Assembly (NCBI GenBank): GCA_039566865.1
Contig: CM076955.1
Span: 1,738,501 to 1,802,500 of the forward strand
Direction: 5' to 3'
Length of the DNA: 64,000 nucleotides
Source of the DNA: Aurelia coerulea
Lineage: Eukaryota > Cnidaria > Scyphozoa > Semaeostomeae > Ulmaridae
Shown: piece by piece, positions 12,501 to 21,252 of the stretch
Numbering within the stretch: position 1 is the stretch's first letter
Layout: the number at the start of each line of letters is the position of its first letter
The notes under the pieces: model-generated
Seen by the model: only the letters and a program-made list of their open reading frames with translations
Database searches by the model: none
Told to the model about the DNA's origin: nothing
Made by a program: the position numbers and the translations under genes

Positions 12501-15500
12501 TCGAACGAATGCTTGGATAGCAGCTAGGGAACTTTTATAGTTCGAACGAATGCTTGGAGAGCAGCTAGGGAACTTGTATAGTTCGAACGAATGCTTGGAT
12601 AGCAGCTAGATAGCAGCTAGGGAATTTGTATAGTTCGAACGAATGCTGGGATAGCAGTTAGAGAACTTGTATAGTTCGAACGAATGCTTGGATAGCAGCT
12701 AGGGAACTTGTATAGTTCGAACGAATGCTTGGATAGCAGCTAGGGAACTTTTATAGTTCGAACGAATGCTTGGAGAGCAGCTAGGGAACTTGTATAGTTC
12801 GAACGAATGCTTGGATAGCAGCTAGGGAACTTGTATAGTTCGAACGAATGCTTGGATAGCAGCTAGGGAACTTTTATAGTTCGAACGAATGAGAGCAGCT
12901 AGGGAATTTGTATAGTTCGAACGAATGCTTGGATAGCAGCTAGGGAACTTGTATAGTTCGAACGAATGCTTGGATAGCAGCTAGGGAACTTGTACAGTTA
13001 GAACGAATGCTTGGATAGCAGCTGATGTAGAATCTTCGTTTATTCAACCGTATAGTCAAGTGTAATCTGTTTAACAAAGTTCACGTTCATTCTCATTTAT
13101 ATTCATATTCATACTCTCAATATTCATTGCTCGGGTCCTATTTAACAGAAAGGTGGCACCCTCCCTGGTCACCTTCCTGGGGGGGGGGGGGTAACTTAAG
13201 CTTCCATGATGCGGGGTTGTGCCATTCAAAGCGTAAAACTACCACCCATAACTCTGGAAAAATTTCTGAAAAGTAGACCCATAAATCCGGAAAATTTCTG
13301 AAAATTATACCCATAAATCCAGAAAAGTCGAAAAAGTTCACCCATAAATGAAGTTTTACAAAATATCATACCCATAAATCCGGAAAACATAAAAAATCGT
13401 TGAAAAACATACCCATAAATCCGGAATCCATCATAAAAAGGTTCCCTTAAAAATGGCACAACCGCGTACCATGAAGAAATTTAGTTAACTCCCCCCGGGG
13501 TCACCTTGCATATCACCTTTTTAGATGATTTTTGCCACGGCCCCCTGAAAAGCAGTACTGATGAACTGATGTGGCTACCGCGATTAAATAATTATAAATG
13601 AAAACGAAAAATGAGCCGATGTCTCACGCTGTGTTTGGGGTGCAAACTTCGTTGCGGATATTTGCGTGCTTTACGTGACGTTTTGACCAAGGCGGAGGTC
13701 AATTCGTGTTTCGTGGCGGTTATGACCATGGGTAGTTAGACACTGCTGGTGTGCTTATATGGAGAAGAGCTGGATAATATGTATCTGCGGGGGACATTTT
13801 TTATAGTACTGCGGAGGAGATATCTGCGGGGGAATTTTTTATAGTACTGCGGAGGAGATATCTGCGGGGGAAATTTTTATAGTACTGCGGAGGAGATATC
13901 GGAAGCGAAGAGAGAAGGAGAGAGAAGTCATTTTAATAGTTTAATTAATATTTTCGTCCTTTCGATATCTCCTCCGCAGTGCTACAAAAAATTTCCCCCG
14001 CAGATACATATCATCCAGCGCTCCTCCATAGAAGCACACCAGCAGTGTCTAACTACCCATGTTATGACAAAGATAGAATCAAACTCTCGAATAACATTAT
14101 TCCTATGGTCACATGATTACAGAACAAATACACAATTGAACTTTGACACCGGGACTTTGATCTAGTTGATGTTATAAAAGCACAAATGTTTTATTTCAGA
14201 TTTTGGGCGAAATTGACCACCCTTGCGAAAAATTGTACGAGCACAATGGACTTTGACACCTGTCAACCATATTTGGATAACTGATCAACGTCAAGAGGAA
14301 GTACTGACATTTGATAGGCTAGAATTTGACCGCAGCACAAGTGGCTTAAGCCATGTTTATATGCTTAAGGCCCCAAAAGTGCAATTAGCATTCGAAGAAA
14401 ACCTCAAGTTTCTCGTTTCCGGCTCAAGATGCTCGATTTCACAGTATCATTAACTGGATACCTGTGTGGTCATACTCATAAACTGACCAAAGTTTGCTTG
14501 CATTTCCTTCCATCAGGGTTCTCGATTTACTCATGTCAACATGTAGGAAAAGAGCAAGACAAGATGTAAGATGTAAGATGGCCTATCTAATTCCCTTGGA
14601 CATATAAATGGAAGGCAAATTAAAATGCAACAGTGTGTAATTAAACAAGATCAACTGAGTCCATGCCATCCCCTTCTCATGCTTCACATCAACCTTCACG
14701 GTTCATTTTATTAATTTCTTTTTGTCTACAAAATTGCTCAAAGCTTTTCTGAACACTCTTCTGATGTTCGGAACCAATAAATGACGAACTTATTTCGCAA
14801 AGGAAACCAACAAATAAAATAGTCTGATATTACACCACAATGGGGATGCCAAAATTATTTTGATTTTAAGATACGACATACCATATTTACAAGAAAGCGA
14901 TTTCATCGGGGTACAGTGATTGCTTCGCCAAATGATCGCAGATGCTTCGGTACAAAAGCTTGGACAGAGTCAGCCAGAGTCAGAATCGCTCCTTCCAAGT
15001 TTTTGGCACCATTTAATGGCAGCCAGAACCTCTCCGAGTGTTTCATTGCTGGATTCAACATTTCCTTTATGAAAATCTAAACCTGTGTGGGCTGCTCGTC
15101 TGTGATACAGATCAATAACGGGGTGGAGTTGCCGTTTTTCAAATTTCAGCGTACGTAGCCTCTGGAAAATCATCGGAAAATGAAAGTGCTAGCAAGCGGG
15201 CAGCCTTTCGAAATAGGCTTCTTCATAGCTGTAATGTAACGTACAAGGCAGGAGCATCGCTTCTTCGATGGCATTTATTTTGGATGCAACAACAAAATGC
15301 TGAATTTGAGACGCCCTGTTTGGCCTTTGGCAAACAGGTTAATCCTTAATGGCCACAAATGGACATTTTAAGAACTTTGAGCACCTCCAGAGGGTGCTCA
15401 ACTTGCTTATGCGGTCTCTTTCATCTTTGCTTAACTTTTGCTCAAGAAAATTTGGCAAAAAAGACCATGTACACTGAACGGAAGTCCGTTAATCCCCTAA

Positions 15501-18500
15501 TTGCCCACAAAAACTTAAGAACAGTGCTAGTGTACATGGGGCCTGGAGACCCTTCAGCCTAGTGGCTGATTTTCAAGGGGCCCTCCACATAAAAACTTAC
15601 AAATTTTTGCAAATTTACAAATTATCAGAGTTTTTTTCTATTTCTCGTTCGTTCTTCATCCGCACTTATAGTATCCATTCTATTGTTCTTTATTAAAAAT
15701 ATCCAAGAATTATTACCCTGGGTACCAGCCTCTCTAACATAAAAACAGAGAGGCTGGTACCTGTTTTTATGTTAGAGAGGCTGGTACCCAGGGTAAAGAA
15801 TTATTTACAACAAACAATTTATACAACAAAACCATAAAACCTAACTATGAAAAATAAAAGAAAAATGCATAAAACCAATGGAACCAATAGACTGGGAAAT
15901 TTCTCCAAGAATCCAGCAACCCAGACCAAACCAACAACGGAGATCCAAAAATCTACTACTACATGACTACATTGATCCCGAAAAAGTTGATTCGTTATAA
16001 GATATGATCACATAATACGTAACAGAATGGATCTGTCGCAGTAAACTCGAAACTTAACTGCGAAATGTCCTTTTGTTATGCAATATGTGTAACAAAATGG
16101 AAACGTCGCGAATGGCTGCATTGATCCCGAAAAAGTTGATTCGTTATAAGATATGATCACATAATACATAACAGAATGGAGCTGTCGCAGTAAACTCGAA
16201 ACTTAACTGCGAAATATCCGTTTTGTTATGCAATATGTGTAACAAAATGGAAACGTCGCGAATGGCTGCATTGATCGCGAAAAGGTCGGTTCGTTATAAG
16301 ATATGATCACATAATACGCAACAGAATGGAGTTGTCGCAGTTAAGTTGTTATCTGCAAAATATCCGTTTTGTTATGCAATATGTGTAACAAAATGGAAAC
16401 GGCGCGAATGGCTGCATTGATCGCGAAAAGGTCGATTCGCTATAAGATATGATCACATAATACGTAACAGAATGGAGTTGTCGAAGTAAAGTCGATACTT
16501 TACTGCGAAATATCCGTTTTGTTACGTATATTAGTCCATCTTTACTTCCTCTTACTTCTCATCCTTTACAGAACACAGAACGTAAATCGGCGACAGGATA
16601 TTTTGTTTACCACTAGTCGAAACTGCGAAATTCGCGAATGTCTAATGACTTCGAAATAAACGCTTTTTCATTTGCAAAAGACCAAACTCTTGCCTCATGT
16701 TAATTGAATGGACCAGAAAAGCAAAACAACAGTGGCAGGAGAAAGCTTTCCTGGACTTTGAGATTCTTGTACAGTAGGCTGTTCAGTAAAGTTATTTTAT
16801 ATAACGAGTGGAGATCCATATACATCTAAGACGAATGTTTCATATAAACAGGCAGCCTATCATGTAGACATTACAACAAAAATAGCCAATCTTTCTTCCC
16901 TTCAATGAGGAAGGATGATTCCAGCAAAAAGCTCAGTAGACCCACTTTACCCCGTTGACCCACATAACACTCATTTTTTTTAATAAGAAACCGCTTATAA
17001 GAAACAGTAGGCTCAATTTTTCGAAAGCTAAGAAACAACCCTACCTGAACTGAAAAACGCTAAGAAACTTTTGTAATTTACAGTTTTAAATTTTCCTGTA
17101 GCACACAAAAATGTTTTGACATACATAGTACAGTTATAGCAACTGTTTGGGCATTATCTTGAGTGCGAATCATGTTACTTACTTGTTTTGAGATCTTACT
17201 GAGTAATTTGAGAGCCCTTTAGACAAAACAAAATTAACTCTACATTGCCGGAATCAAAAATATAAGAAACACACAAGAAACTTTTATGGCCCAAAAATTT
17301 AAGAAACTGCCTACCAGCCACGGACCTTAGTTCTTTATAAAAAAAAATGAGTGTACCCTACCCTACCCGTCTGTTCTTTTAAGTCATGCATAAAAAAATG
17401 GATTGGAGAGACTTGCCGTTGCAAAATTTGTAAATAGGGTATTTTAGGGTATTTTCGTTTCTCATCATGAACTGTAATTTATTTTTGTTTTTGTAAATAG
17501 TTGGTCTTTATTAGTTCTTGAAGTAGAGCTATTTTTAATAACCAACTTTAAAGAATGTTATAATAATAATAATAATAAAAAACCCTACATACTGTATCAC
17601 GAGAGCCTTCTTAATTATACGCGATCGGCCTCTATCTACGCGTATTTTTTATAAGAAACCGCTTATAAGAAACGGTGTAGGCTCAATTTTCGAAAGTTAA
17701 GAAACAACCCTACCTGAATTTCAAAAGTTTAGAAATTTTTGTAATTTGCAGTTTTAATCTTCCATCGCACTCAAAAATGTTTTTCCATGTACAGTTAAAG
17801 CAACTGTTTGGACATTATTTTGAGTGCGAATTATGTTATCTACTTGTTTTGAGATCTTACTAAGTAATTTGGGAGCTCTCTTGACAAAACTGAATCAACT
17901 CTACACTTCTGGCATTAAAAATATAAGAAACGGGTAATAAACTTTTGGTAGCAATACGTGTACAGTATTCCCTTAGCACTGTTCATATCTAGTTGTTTGC
18001 TCGCTTTTGCCGTTTTATGCCCCCCCCCCTGCTTTGGTTTCTTTTCTTTACTCTCTTGAGTTTTCCCCAACTTATTCGTTGTTTTTGCACGTTTTTTGCC
18101 TTTTTTGGTACCCTTCGTTACTCCCCTATTTAAAGGGGAGTTACGCCCTCCTTTTCGTACCGATGATGGATTGGAATGGTTCCAAAACGTTCTGTCGCAT
18201 TCTGAAATAATTTTGGCTTAGCTACTTGGATTTCTGGCGTTAAGAATATAAAAAATAGACCTGTATGTAGAATCACATCTTGGAAATGAATTCCAGTCTG
18301 CTTTGGTTATGAGTGAGAAAGGAAATCTTTAAACGTCACTTGATTAATAAATGAATCTCACCTGATCATTACTAATTTTCGTCGAGCGACAGTATTTCGA
18401 CAATTTTCTGTTTGGAGAAGACAAATTGATACCAAGTGTTCGTAGTTGACGTGCGTTGTTTACCAATAGAACACACTTCTTGTTGCAATGCTTGATTTTC

Positions 18501-18574
18501 TTTGAATTTGATGCTTTGGTCAAGCTTACGACCAAAAGAACAAGCAGAATTGCAACAGTCTTCATTGCTTCCAT
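301..18574 (-). CDS. Multi-domain saposin-like (prosaposin-type) secreted protein, 3' end outside the window
   Basis: Five exons were read on the minus strand: 18574-18362, 11059-10823, 7476-7207, 2275-1970 and 555-301. All have GT-AG borders and all are phase 0-0. The product begins with a signal peptide and continues as consecutive saposin B folds, each with six cysteines (C1-x2/3-C2 ... C3, C4 ... C5-x3/5-C6). Saposin proteins bind lipids and assist lysosomal sphingolipid hydrolases or permeabilise membranes; which role applies here cannot be told. Four complete domains plus the first half of a fifth are in the window. Every intron falls between C3 and C4, so each internal exon encodes the back half of one domain and the front half of the next. 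Introns are large (3.3-7.3 kb) and full of repeats. Further exons are expected left of position 1. An exon in the repeat-rich introns could have been missed. Confidence 0.85.
590..1240. other. Intron sequence, nothing recognised
   Basis: Intron 4 of the saposin gene between exon 5 and a Tc1-type terminus. Open frames here are short and lack splice support. Confidence 0.5.
1249..1810. mobile_element. Decayed Tc1/mariner-type non-autonomous element
   Basis: The left end is TATA followed by CAGTCGTGGCCAAAAGTTT, the classic Tc1-like terminus with a TA target. Related motifs recur at about 1620 (tttggccataagtttaagac) and, inverted, at about 1790 (ggtggtcttaaact). No transposase frame is present. 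The right boundary is approximate. Confidence 0.5.
1970..2275 (-). CDS. Saposin gene exon 4
   Basis: This exon is 306 nt and 102 codons. The acceptor is CTTTCCAG. It opens on C4 of domain 3, then ICVKLDIC (C5, C6), SCPVC (C1, C2 of domain 4) and QTC (C3). The donor that keeps phase 0 is AGG|GTTGGT, weaker than the others. A GT four bases further in would give a different phase, so the exact 3' border is the least certain of the gene. Confidence 0.8.
2393..2427. promoter_or_regulatory. Inverted pair of CRE-like sites
   Basis: GCGAAATGACGTCA and its exact reverse complement flank a 7-bp spacer, so two TGACGTCA (CREB/ATF consensus) palindromes face each other in a saposin intron. It is either a regulatory site or a chance hairpin. 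Confidence 0.35.
2762..6453. repeat. Satellite array, 100-bp unit, about 37 copies
   Basis: Units run head to tail with near-constant 100-bp period and few indels. Each contains tttgactgatagattaaca and attccacagcctgccaaacg. Variants cluster in blocks: ctacagcgt, ctatagcgt or cggccgcgt at the centre, and a one-base insertion in a subset near the right end. This is consistent with repeated local amplification. The array fills most of the intron between saposin exons 3 and 4 and stops about 30 bp before a foldback element. Short open frames in it are artefacts of the period. Confidence 0.97.
6483..7084. mobile_element. Mariner-type foldback element, ~600 bp
   Basis: The left end TA-CCGAGTGCGCCAAAATAAA and the inverted right end (CCGGGTGCGCCAAAATAAA read inward) form terminal repeats that extend into arms of over 200 bp. 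The flanking dinucleotide is TA on both sides. No transposase frame is present. Confidence 0.8.
7207..7476 (-). CDS. Saposin gene exon 3
   Basis: This exon is 270 nt and 90 codons. The acceptor is TTTTCAG and the donor AAG|GTGAGC. It opens on C4 of domain 2, then TCRQIMC (C5, C6), ACRIC (C1, C2 of domain 3) and ALC (C3). A mariner-type foldback element ends about 120 bp downstream in the intron. Confidence 0.88.
7500..8190. other. Intron sequence, nothing recognised
   Basis: Apparently unique AT-rich sequence upstream of saposin exon 3. Confidence 0.4.
8195..8335. mobile_element. Copy of the TAGACTGAT small foldback family
   Basis: The sequence contains gcgataactacgaatatgta and gagcgtccatcag, shared with copies near 21775-21858, 23262-23332 and 31070-31165. 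The internal part is CAA-rich, as at 22750-22860. It is a short non-coding element. Confidence 0.45.
8446..8895 (+). CDS. 149-codon open frame, unassigned
   Basis: This is an uninterrupted frame of unusual length for this AT-rich window. The nominal start codon is not ATG, the last 60 bp lie in the arm of a near-perfect palindrome, and no domain or splice context is visible. It is probably element-derived, and no function is proposed. Confidence 0.15.
   Translation: MDRRESAFQFSETIPTSNCQTLLSTNFYGEFWRKTAHLKYFEITSKATNVKGKSVENYPWSFIWAPTPTHMGGTYLQYGMNPRGSETNKKENRGKLIRSLRKLLIRRSCVKITWSIYAKKLHNGETVSPGRFYGQDFTGRRLKSTRFEE
8832..9075. repeat. Near-perfect palindrome, 244 bp
   Basis: Arms of about 120 bp, beginning ggtcgtttttacggcc, pair with almost no mismatches around a centre near 8953. 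The high arm identity suggests a recent foldback insertion. Confidence 0.9.
9136..9385. repeat. Diverged tandem duplication, ~140-bp unit
   Basis: The motifs gcctttttattgcaaaatac and tatgtatcatt recur with the same spacing in two copies that differ by several substitutions. Confidence 0.75.
9431..9650. mobile_element. Poly-G-ended element, diverged copy
   Basis: A run of more than ten G begins the stretch. The interior repeats 'aaaatggtacccttggctag' in degenerate form. Near the right end lies the inverse of ggggatgtgccg, the subterminal motif of the other poly-G elements. The ends are eroded and no target duplication is readable. Confidence 0.5.
9670..9935. mobile_element. Foldback element, 266 bp
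   Basis: The ends GTGGTCTTGTCCTAGTAG and its inverse continue as arms of about 110 bp meeting near 9800 around ggatcc. The arms differ by a handful of changes. Confidence 0.85.
10346..10661. mobile_element. Foldback element, ~315 bp
   Basis: The left arm (gcccatattacagt...) and right arm (inverse, actgtaatatgggc) pair over about 130 bp, with a central inverted pair around ttccaatttgttatttgtga. It lies just left of saposin exon 2 in gene order. Confidence 0.8.
10686..10815. mobile_element. Small foldback element with GATTACAATTCGTC ends
   Basis: The left end and the inverted right end (gacgaactgtaataag) pair, with internal cgctcgtttt and its inverse. It abuts the donor side of saposin exon 2. 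Confidence 0.55.
10823..11059 (-). CDS. Saposin gene exon 2
   Basis: This exon is 237 nt and 79 codons. The acceptor is TTCACAG and the donor CAG|GTATGT. It opens on C4 of domain 1, continues with VCLQSGIC (C5, C6), then PCPIC (C1, C2 of domain 2) and DIC (C3). One N-glycosylation sequon (NRT) lies in the linker between domains. Confidence 0.85.
11410..11560. mobile_element. Poly-G-ended element, partial copy of the 63295 family
   Basis: A G run is followed by TACTCCCATTGTGGCCT, and further in by gaaatggctaccaaatggcc and tgtcaaacacatactacc. This is the same order as the right arm of the complete copy at 63295-63739. Only one end is present. Confidence 0.7.
11826..12076. repeat. Inverted repeat around an AAG microsatellite
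   Basis: Arms of about 110 bp (ggcagaaacaccgcaataca and inverse) flank a short (GAA)n core. The right arm runs directly into a LINE tail, so the left arm is probably an inverted copy of sequence from that LINE. Confidence 0.8.
12076..12174 (+). pseudogene. Non-LTR retrotransposon ORF2 C-terminal remnant
   Basis: The frame ends FRGPKLWNRLW and a stop 15 codons later. The pattern (F/Y)RGPKLWN near the C-terminus is typical of LINE (L2/CR1/jockey-like) reverse transcriptase proteins. The next ~60 bp look like a 3' UTR. Only this tail survives, as expected for a 5'-truncated insertion. Confidence 0.65.
12290..13022. repeat. Minisatellite, 41-bp unit, about 17 copies
   Basis: The unit contains gaacgaatgcttggatagca and gggaacttgtatagttc. 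Variants (gagagcag, cttttatag, a 10-bp internal duplication, a short deletion) are shared between distant units, indicating unit spread within the array. Confidence 0.95.
13176..13499. mobile_element. Poly-G-ended element, type B, 8-bp target duplication
   Basis: The ends are CCTGGGGG... and ...CCCCCCGGG, with GTCACCTT directly repeated outside (13168-13175 and 13500-13507). The interior is a degenerate tandem repeat around acccataaatccggaaaa. The subterminal motifs are gcggggttgtgccattc on the left and inverse aaaatggcacaaccgcg on the right. The copy at 38772-39072 is the same type and orientation. Confidence 0.88.
13727..14061. mobile_element. Foldback element with internal tandem triplication, 7-bp target duplication
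   Basis: The ends CATGGGTAGTTAGACACTG and its inverse are flanked by TTATGAC on both sides (13720-13726, 14062-14068). The left arm contains three copies of a ~48-bp unit (tactgcggaggagatatctg), while the right arm has one. The target duplication is 7 bp, or 8 if the ends are asymmetric by one base. Confidence 0.85.
14200..14453 (+). CDS. Possible exon in saposin intron 1, unassigned
   Basis: A good acceptor (TTTTATTTCAG at 14199) leads into a short frame ending at 14256 (ILGEIDHPCEKLYEHNGL, stop). A second frame from about 14223 stays open to 14453. The two together look like an exon fragment with a frameshift, but nothing identifies a family. Confidence 0.18.
14460..14960. other. Intron sequence, nothing recognised
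   Basis: AT-rich intron 1 sequence of the saposin gene. A short tandem gatgtaagatgtaa lies near 14563. Confidence 0.4.
14970..15161 (-). CDS. Possible terminal exon, unassigned
   Basis: The acceptor ATTTTCCAG at 15162 opens a 63-codon frame with balanced composition that ends GRSDSDSG and a stop. It could be a gene inside the saposin intron or an old pseudogene. No partner exon with matching phase was found. Confidence 0.2.
   Translation of the reverse strand, partial: RLRTLKFEKRQLHPVIDLYHRRAAHTGLDFHKGNVESSNETLGEVLAAIKWCQKLGRSDSDSG
15713..15796. repeat. Perfect hairpin, ~35-bp arms
   Basis: Arms of about 35 bp, left TACCCTGGGTACCAGCC, pair exactly around a 12-bp loop (agaggctggtac) that itself repeats part of the arm. 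Confidence 0.9.
15958..16527. repeat. Tandem array, 146-150-bp unit, about 3.8 copies
   Basis: Each unit carries ataagatatgatcacataat, aacagaatgga and gttatgcaatatgtgtaaca. Unit lengths read from the attgatc landmark are 149, 150 and 146 bp. Confidence 0.9.
16971..17372. mobile_element. AAGAAACCGCTTATAAGAAAC element, complete copy
   Basis: The terminal ACACTCATTTTTTTT and inverse AAAAAAATGAGTGT bound a stretch that begins taagaaaccgcttataagaaac. A second partial copy follows at 17645-17960. Fragments occur at 23400-23480, 30440-30487 and, with different interior, 33400-34062. It is non-coding. Confidence 0.65.
17645..17960. mobile_element. Second, truncated AAGAAACCGC element
   Basis: The same order of motifs as 16985-17290 (gtaggctcaatttt, gaaacaaccctacctgaa, tatttggacattat...gagtgcgaat) with about 15% divergence. 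The right terminus is missing. Confidence 0.6.
18362..18574 (-). CDS. Saposin gene exon 1: signal peptide and first half of domain 1
   Basis: This exon is 213 nt and 71 codons. The ATG at 18574 is followed by a second in-frame ATG at 18565, and either could start translation. Residues 5-20 are a hydrophobic signal sequence (VAILLVLLVV core) with likely cleavage near ASNS. C30-x3-C34 and C62 are the first three cysteines of saposin domain 1. The donor is CAG|GTGAGA. Foldback elements begin about 70 bp upstream, so the promoter must be short or lie within them. Confidence 0.85.
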
Positions 18575-18654
18575 CCTTCCCCGTCTGTTGGGCCTTGAAA
18601 GTGAACCAGCTATTCTGGATACAGCAAACAAATAGAGCATAGGAATTAAATGTT

Positions 18655-19580
18655 GTCCAAAGCCGAAAGGCTCGTAGCCCATGGTCGAAACCCCCGAAGC
18701 CCCATTTACCCGGATCAGACGGCGGACACGGTGCATACCGCACAAGCTCTATTAAGCCCCCCGCGGGGCTTATTTAATTTCCGACATCCTATAGAGGGGG
18801 GACTTAAAAGAGAGTGGGCTTATTAGAGAGGGGGGGGGGGCTTATTCAAAAAGTCAAATGACGAGGATATATAAATAGCTTTTTAGTTCTTTTACACCAT
18901 ATTTTGCGGATTCAATATCCAATTTACGAGTCAAGTACTTAAATTTGACACAGTTTTGTCTGAAAAATGGAAAATAATTGACCTCTGGAATTTTACTTAA
19001 GTGAGGGAGGCTTAATAGAGAGGGGCTTTATTTAAAGTTTGGCTCAGAAGGGAGGGGGCTTACGTATTAGAGAGGGGGTTTAAAAGAGAGCAAGGGCTTA
19101 AATAGAGCTTTTACGGTAAGCGAAGAAGAAACCTGTGAAAATGTTTCCAAATTTTATCTACCATCATAAAATGCAACCAGGACAAAAATCTGCTTGAAAT
19201 TTCCCGCATTTTTTTCAAGAAATCTACTCTCTAGATGTTTGGTTATACAAGCTTGGATGAAACCTCATCCCCAAGCTATAAAATTCAAAAGAAGTTTTAT
19301 CAAGAGGTTTTATCATCTGACTTCAAATGGCGTAAACAGAGGCCTCGACCAGCCTTCGCTGATTTTGTCTATTGGAGAGGCAATAACTCCCGCCAAGCCT
19401 GGAGATATTTCAACCGTAATCCAAGCTTGTATACCCAACCATCTGGAGAGCAGATTTCGTCAAAAAATTCGGGAAATCTTCACGGGTTTTATTTTGTCTT
19501 CTTCGCTTATTCGCCGTCAGATTGGTCAGTGAAAATGAGGCCTTGGAGGTTTTGGTCTTGGGCCATGAGAAAAATCGGCG
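18655..19580. mobile_element. Foldback element containing a second, nested element
   Basis: Outer arms: left catggtcgaaacccccgaag...cagacggcg plus gtaagcgaagaagaaacctg; right is the inverse at about 19380-19575. The left arm is interrupted at about 18730-19110 by G-rich sequence with AAGCTCTATTAAGCCC ends (inverse gcttaaatagagctttt) and repeated ggggcttat motifs. A single-arm relative lies at 23875-24130. Confidence 0.6.
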
Positions 19581-19947
19581 GAAATATTTGATTCCAATGC
19601 TGGACGGTCTGTCTCAAATTATATGTAACGCGAAAACGCACGCGAATAAAAATAATTGAAGTGTTTTGCATGAGTAATTTTGCGTTATCGCAAATCTCAC
19701 GTGACATCTTATTTGAGACAGGCATAGGCTGATTACACGTTCGTACTCATCGCTATTGATAGACTGATGGACGCTATAACTACTTGAAGCGTAGTGCCGT
19801 CATCCAATTCATGGAACGAAGCGAAAATTGGGACTGAAGTAGTTAATCTAGTCTTGGCATCCATGGAGGGACTTATGATCTGGAGTCTCTTGTTTTCCTG
19901 TGCTCTTTGACTTGATGATGGCATTTCGGCCAACAGAGACTGATAAT

Positions 19948-20323
19948 GGCTGCGGTCACACTACTGTATTTTCCCGTTGTAATATGAATTGCTTCACTTT
20001 TTTGCAATTTGTTTTTGTAGCCAGAAAGTACGGCAACATAACGGTACAATGACACCCGGTCACACAGTGATATGATTTATCATGTGACAACTACGCAAGG
20101 CTGTGATTGGTTCATTCTCCAAAATAACGCTGAAATATAGGTCGGGACCTTGCTTTGCCCGTTGCTTTGCATGTGATAATTTTCTTATGGAATCAGCTCT
20201 CAGGACCAAAGCGCTGTAACAGCGTTGTATGTGAAAGCCAAATGCGGTCACATATCACAGCGTAGTTAACCCGTTGTTTTCAAGGGATACAACGGGGTAA
20301 AAACGTCTAGTGTGACCGCAGCC
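19948..20323. mobile_element. Non-autonomous element with GGCTGCGGTCACACTA ends
   Basis: The 16-bp terminal inverted repeats are exact, followed by related cccgttgta motifs. AAT flanks both ends. It sits directly against another small element (gacttatgat...cagagactg, 19868-19944). Confidence 0.75.
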
Positions 20324-20641
20324 AATATTAACTTCAGTCTCCTGACGGAAACTGATTAACGGGACCCCTAGTTTAACGCCGCTCGGCCACTCACCGCTTC
20401 ATATAATTAGGATTAAAATAATCAGGTGGGCGGCCGGCTACTGCCAGCTTTGCTTGAAGTTGCGGGGCACCCTTTAGTCAGTCGGCAAAGACCCTCGTGG
20501 GTAAAACGCTTGGCAACTCGGGAAGAGGAATTAGTTACTGAAGAAATCGGCATACACTTTTCTCCTCATGAACAAATTGGTGCGCCATGTCAAGAGATCA
20601 CAATGCTGTTTCTCAAAGTGAATAATAATTATCTCAGACTT

Positions 20642-20929
20642 GTTTCGTCTTCAACTCGTCTCTGCAACTGAACGTGGTTTTAGACCTAAAAACTCTCAGT
20701 TAATTGAACACAACTCCCTTGCATTCCTATGTGTTCATGCGCCTTCGCTGAAGAAAAGGCTTTAAATCGCAAAGCCTGGAGGAAAGAATATTTAGGCTTT
20801 GCGGTTCAAACCTTTTCTCCTGCGAAGGCGGACTACGAATAAGGAATACAAGGGAGTTCTATTCAAATAAACGAGAGCAGTTAGGTCTAAAACCACTTTC
20901 AGTTGCAGACACGAGTTGAAGACGAAACA
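20642..20929. mobile_element. Foldback element, 288 bp
   Basis: The ends gtttcgtcttcaactcgt and inverse pair across arms of about 120 bp. The left arm contains tggttttagacctaaa, mirrored at the right. Confidence 0.8.
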
Positions 20930-21105
20930 AAGAAGAAAACTTAATCAAACATCTGTGTCCTAGCACCCTTGATTGTATGCCAAGCTCCAGAAGAAAACTT
21001 CGACATTATATCACAGAGCATCAGTTCTTGACGTGCAAGGTTATCAAAACAAAATTCAACCTTTCTCGTTTACAAACCATAACTACTACTGGTATTTGCC
21101 TAACC

Positions 21106-21252
21106 TTAATTTATTTTTTGCTCATGTGTCCTATCAGCCTCTTCTTGGTGCTTTCGTAACCTCGATCGCATCAAGCTTCGGCTCTGCTCTAAACCCTGGA
21201 AGTATGCTTGTATTTCAGCGAGCCTTGTTGATAGTCTCTTGCATGTGGAGCT
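21106..21252 (-). CDS. Possible terminal exon, unassigned
   Basis: A pyrimidine-rich acceptor (GTTTTTCATTTTAG) opens a 48-codon charged, helical-looking frame (RLAEIQAYFQGLEQ, HQEEADRTHEQ) ending in a stop. A competing plus-strand frame across 21380-21577 looks equally plausible, so at most one is likely real. Confidence 0.2.
   Translation of the reverse strand, partial: SSTCKRLSTRLAEIQAYFQGLEQSRSLMRSRLRKHQEEADRTHEQKIN

Noticed and set aside
13138..13459. Frames with repeated 'FMGxIF/WIYGY' motifs
   Set aside because: They are translations of the internal degenerate repeat of a poly-G element.
19194..19591. Two overlapping ~115-codon frames
   Set aside because: They span the two arms of a foldback element and have no family resemblance.
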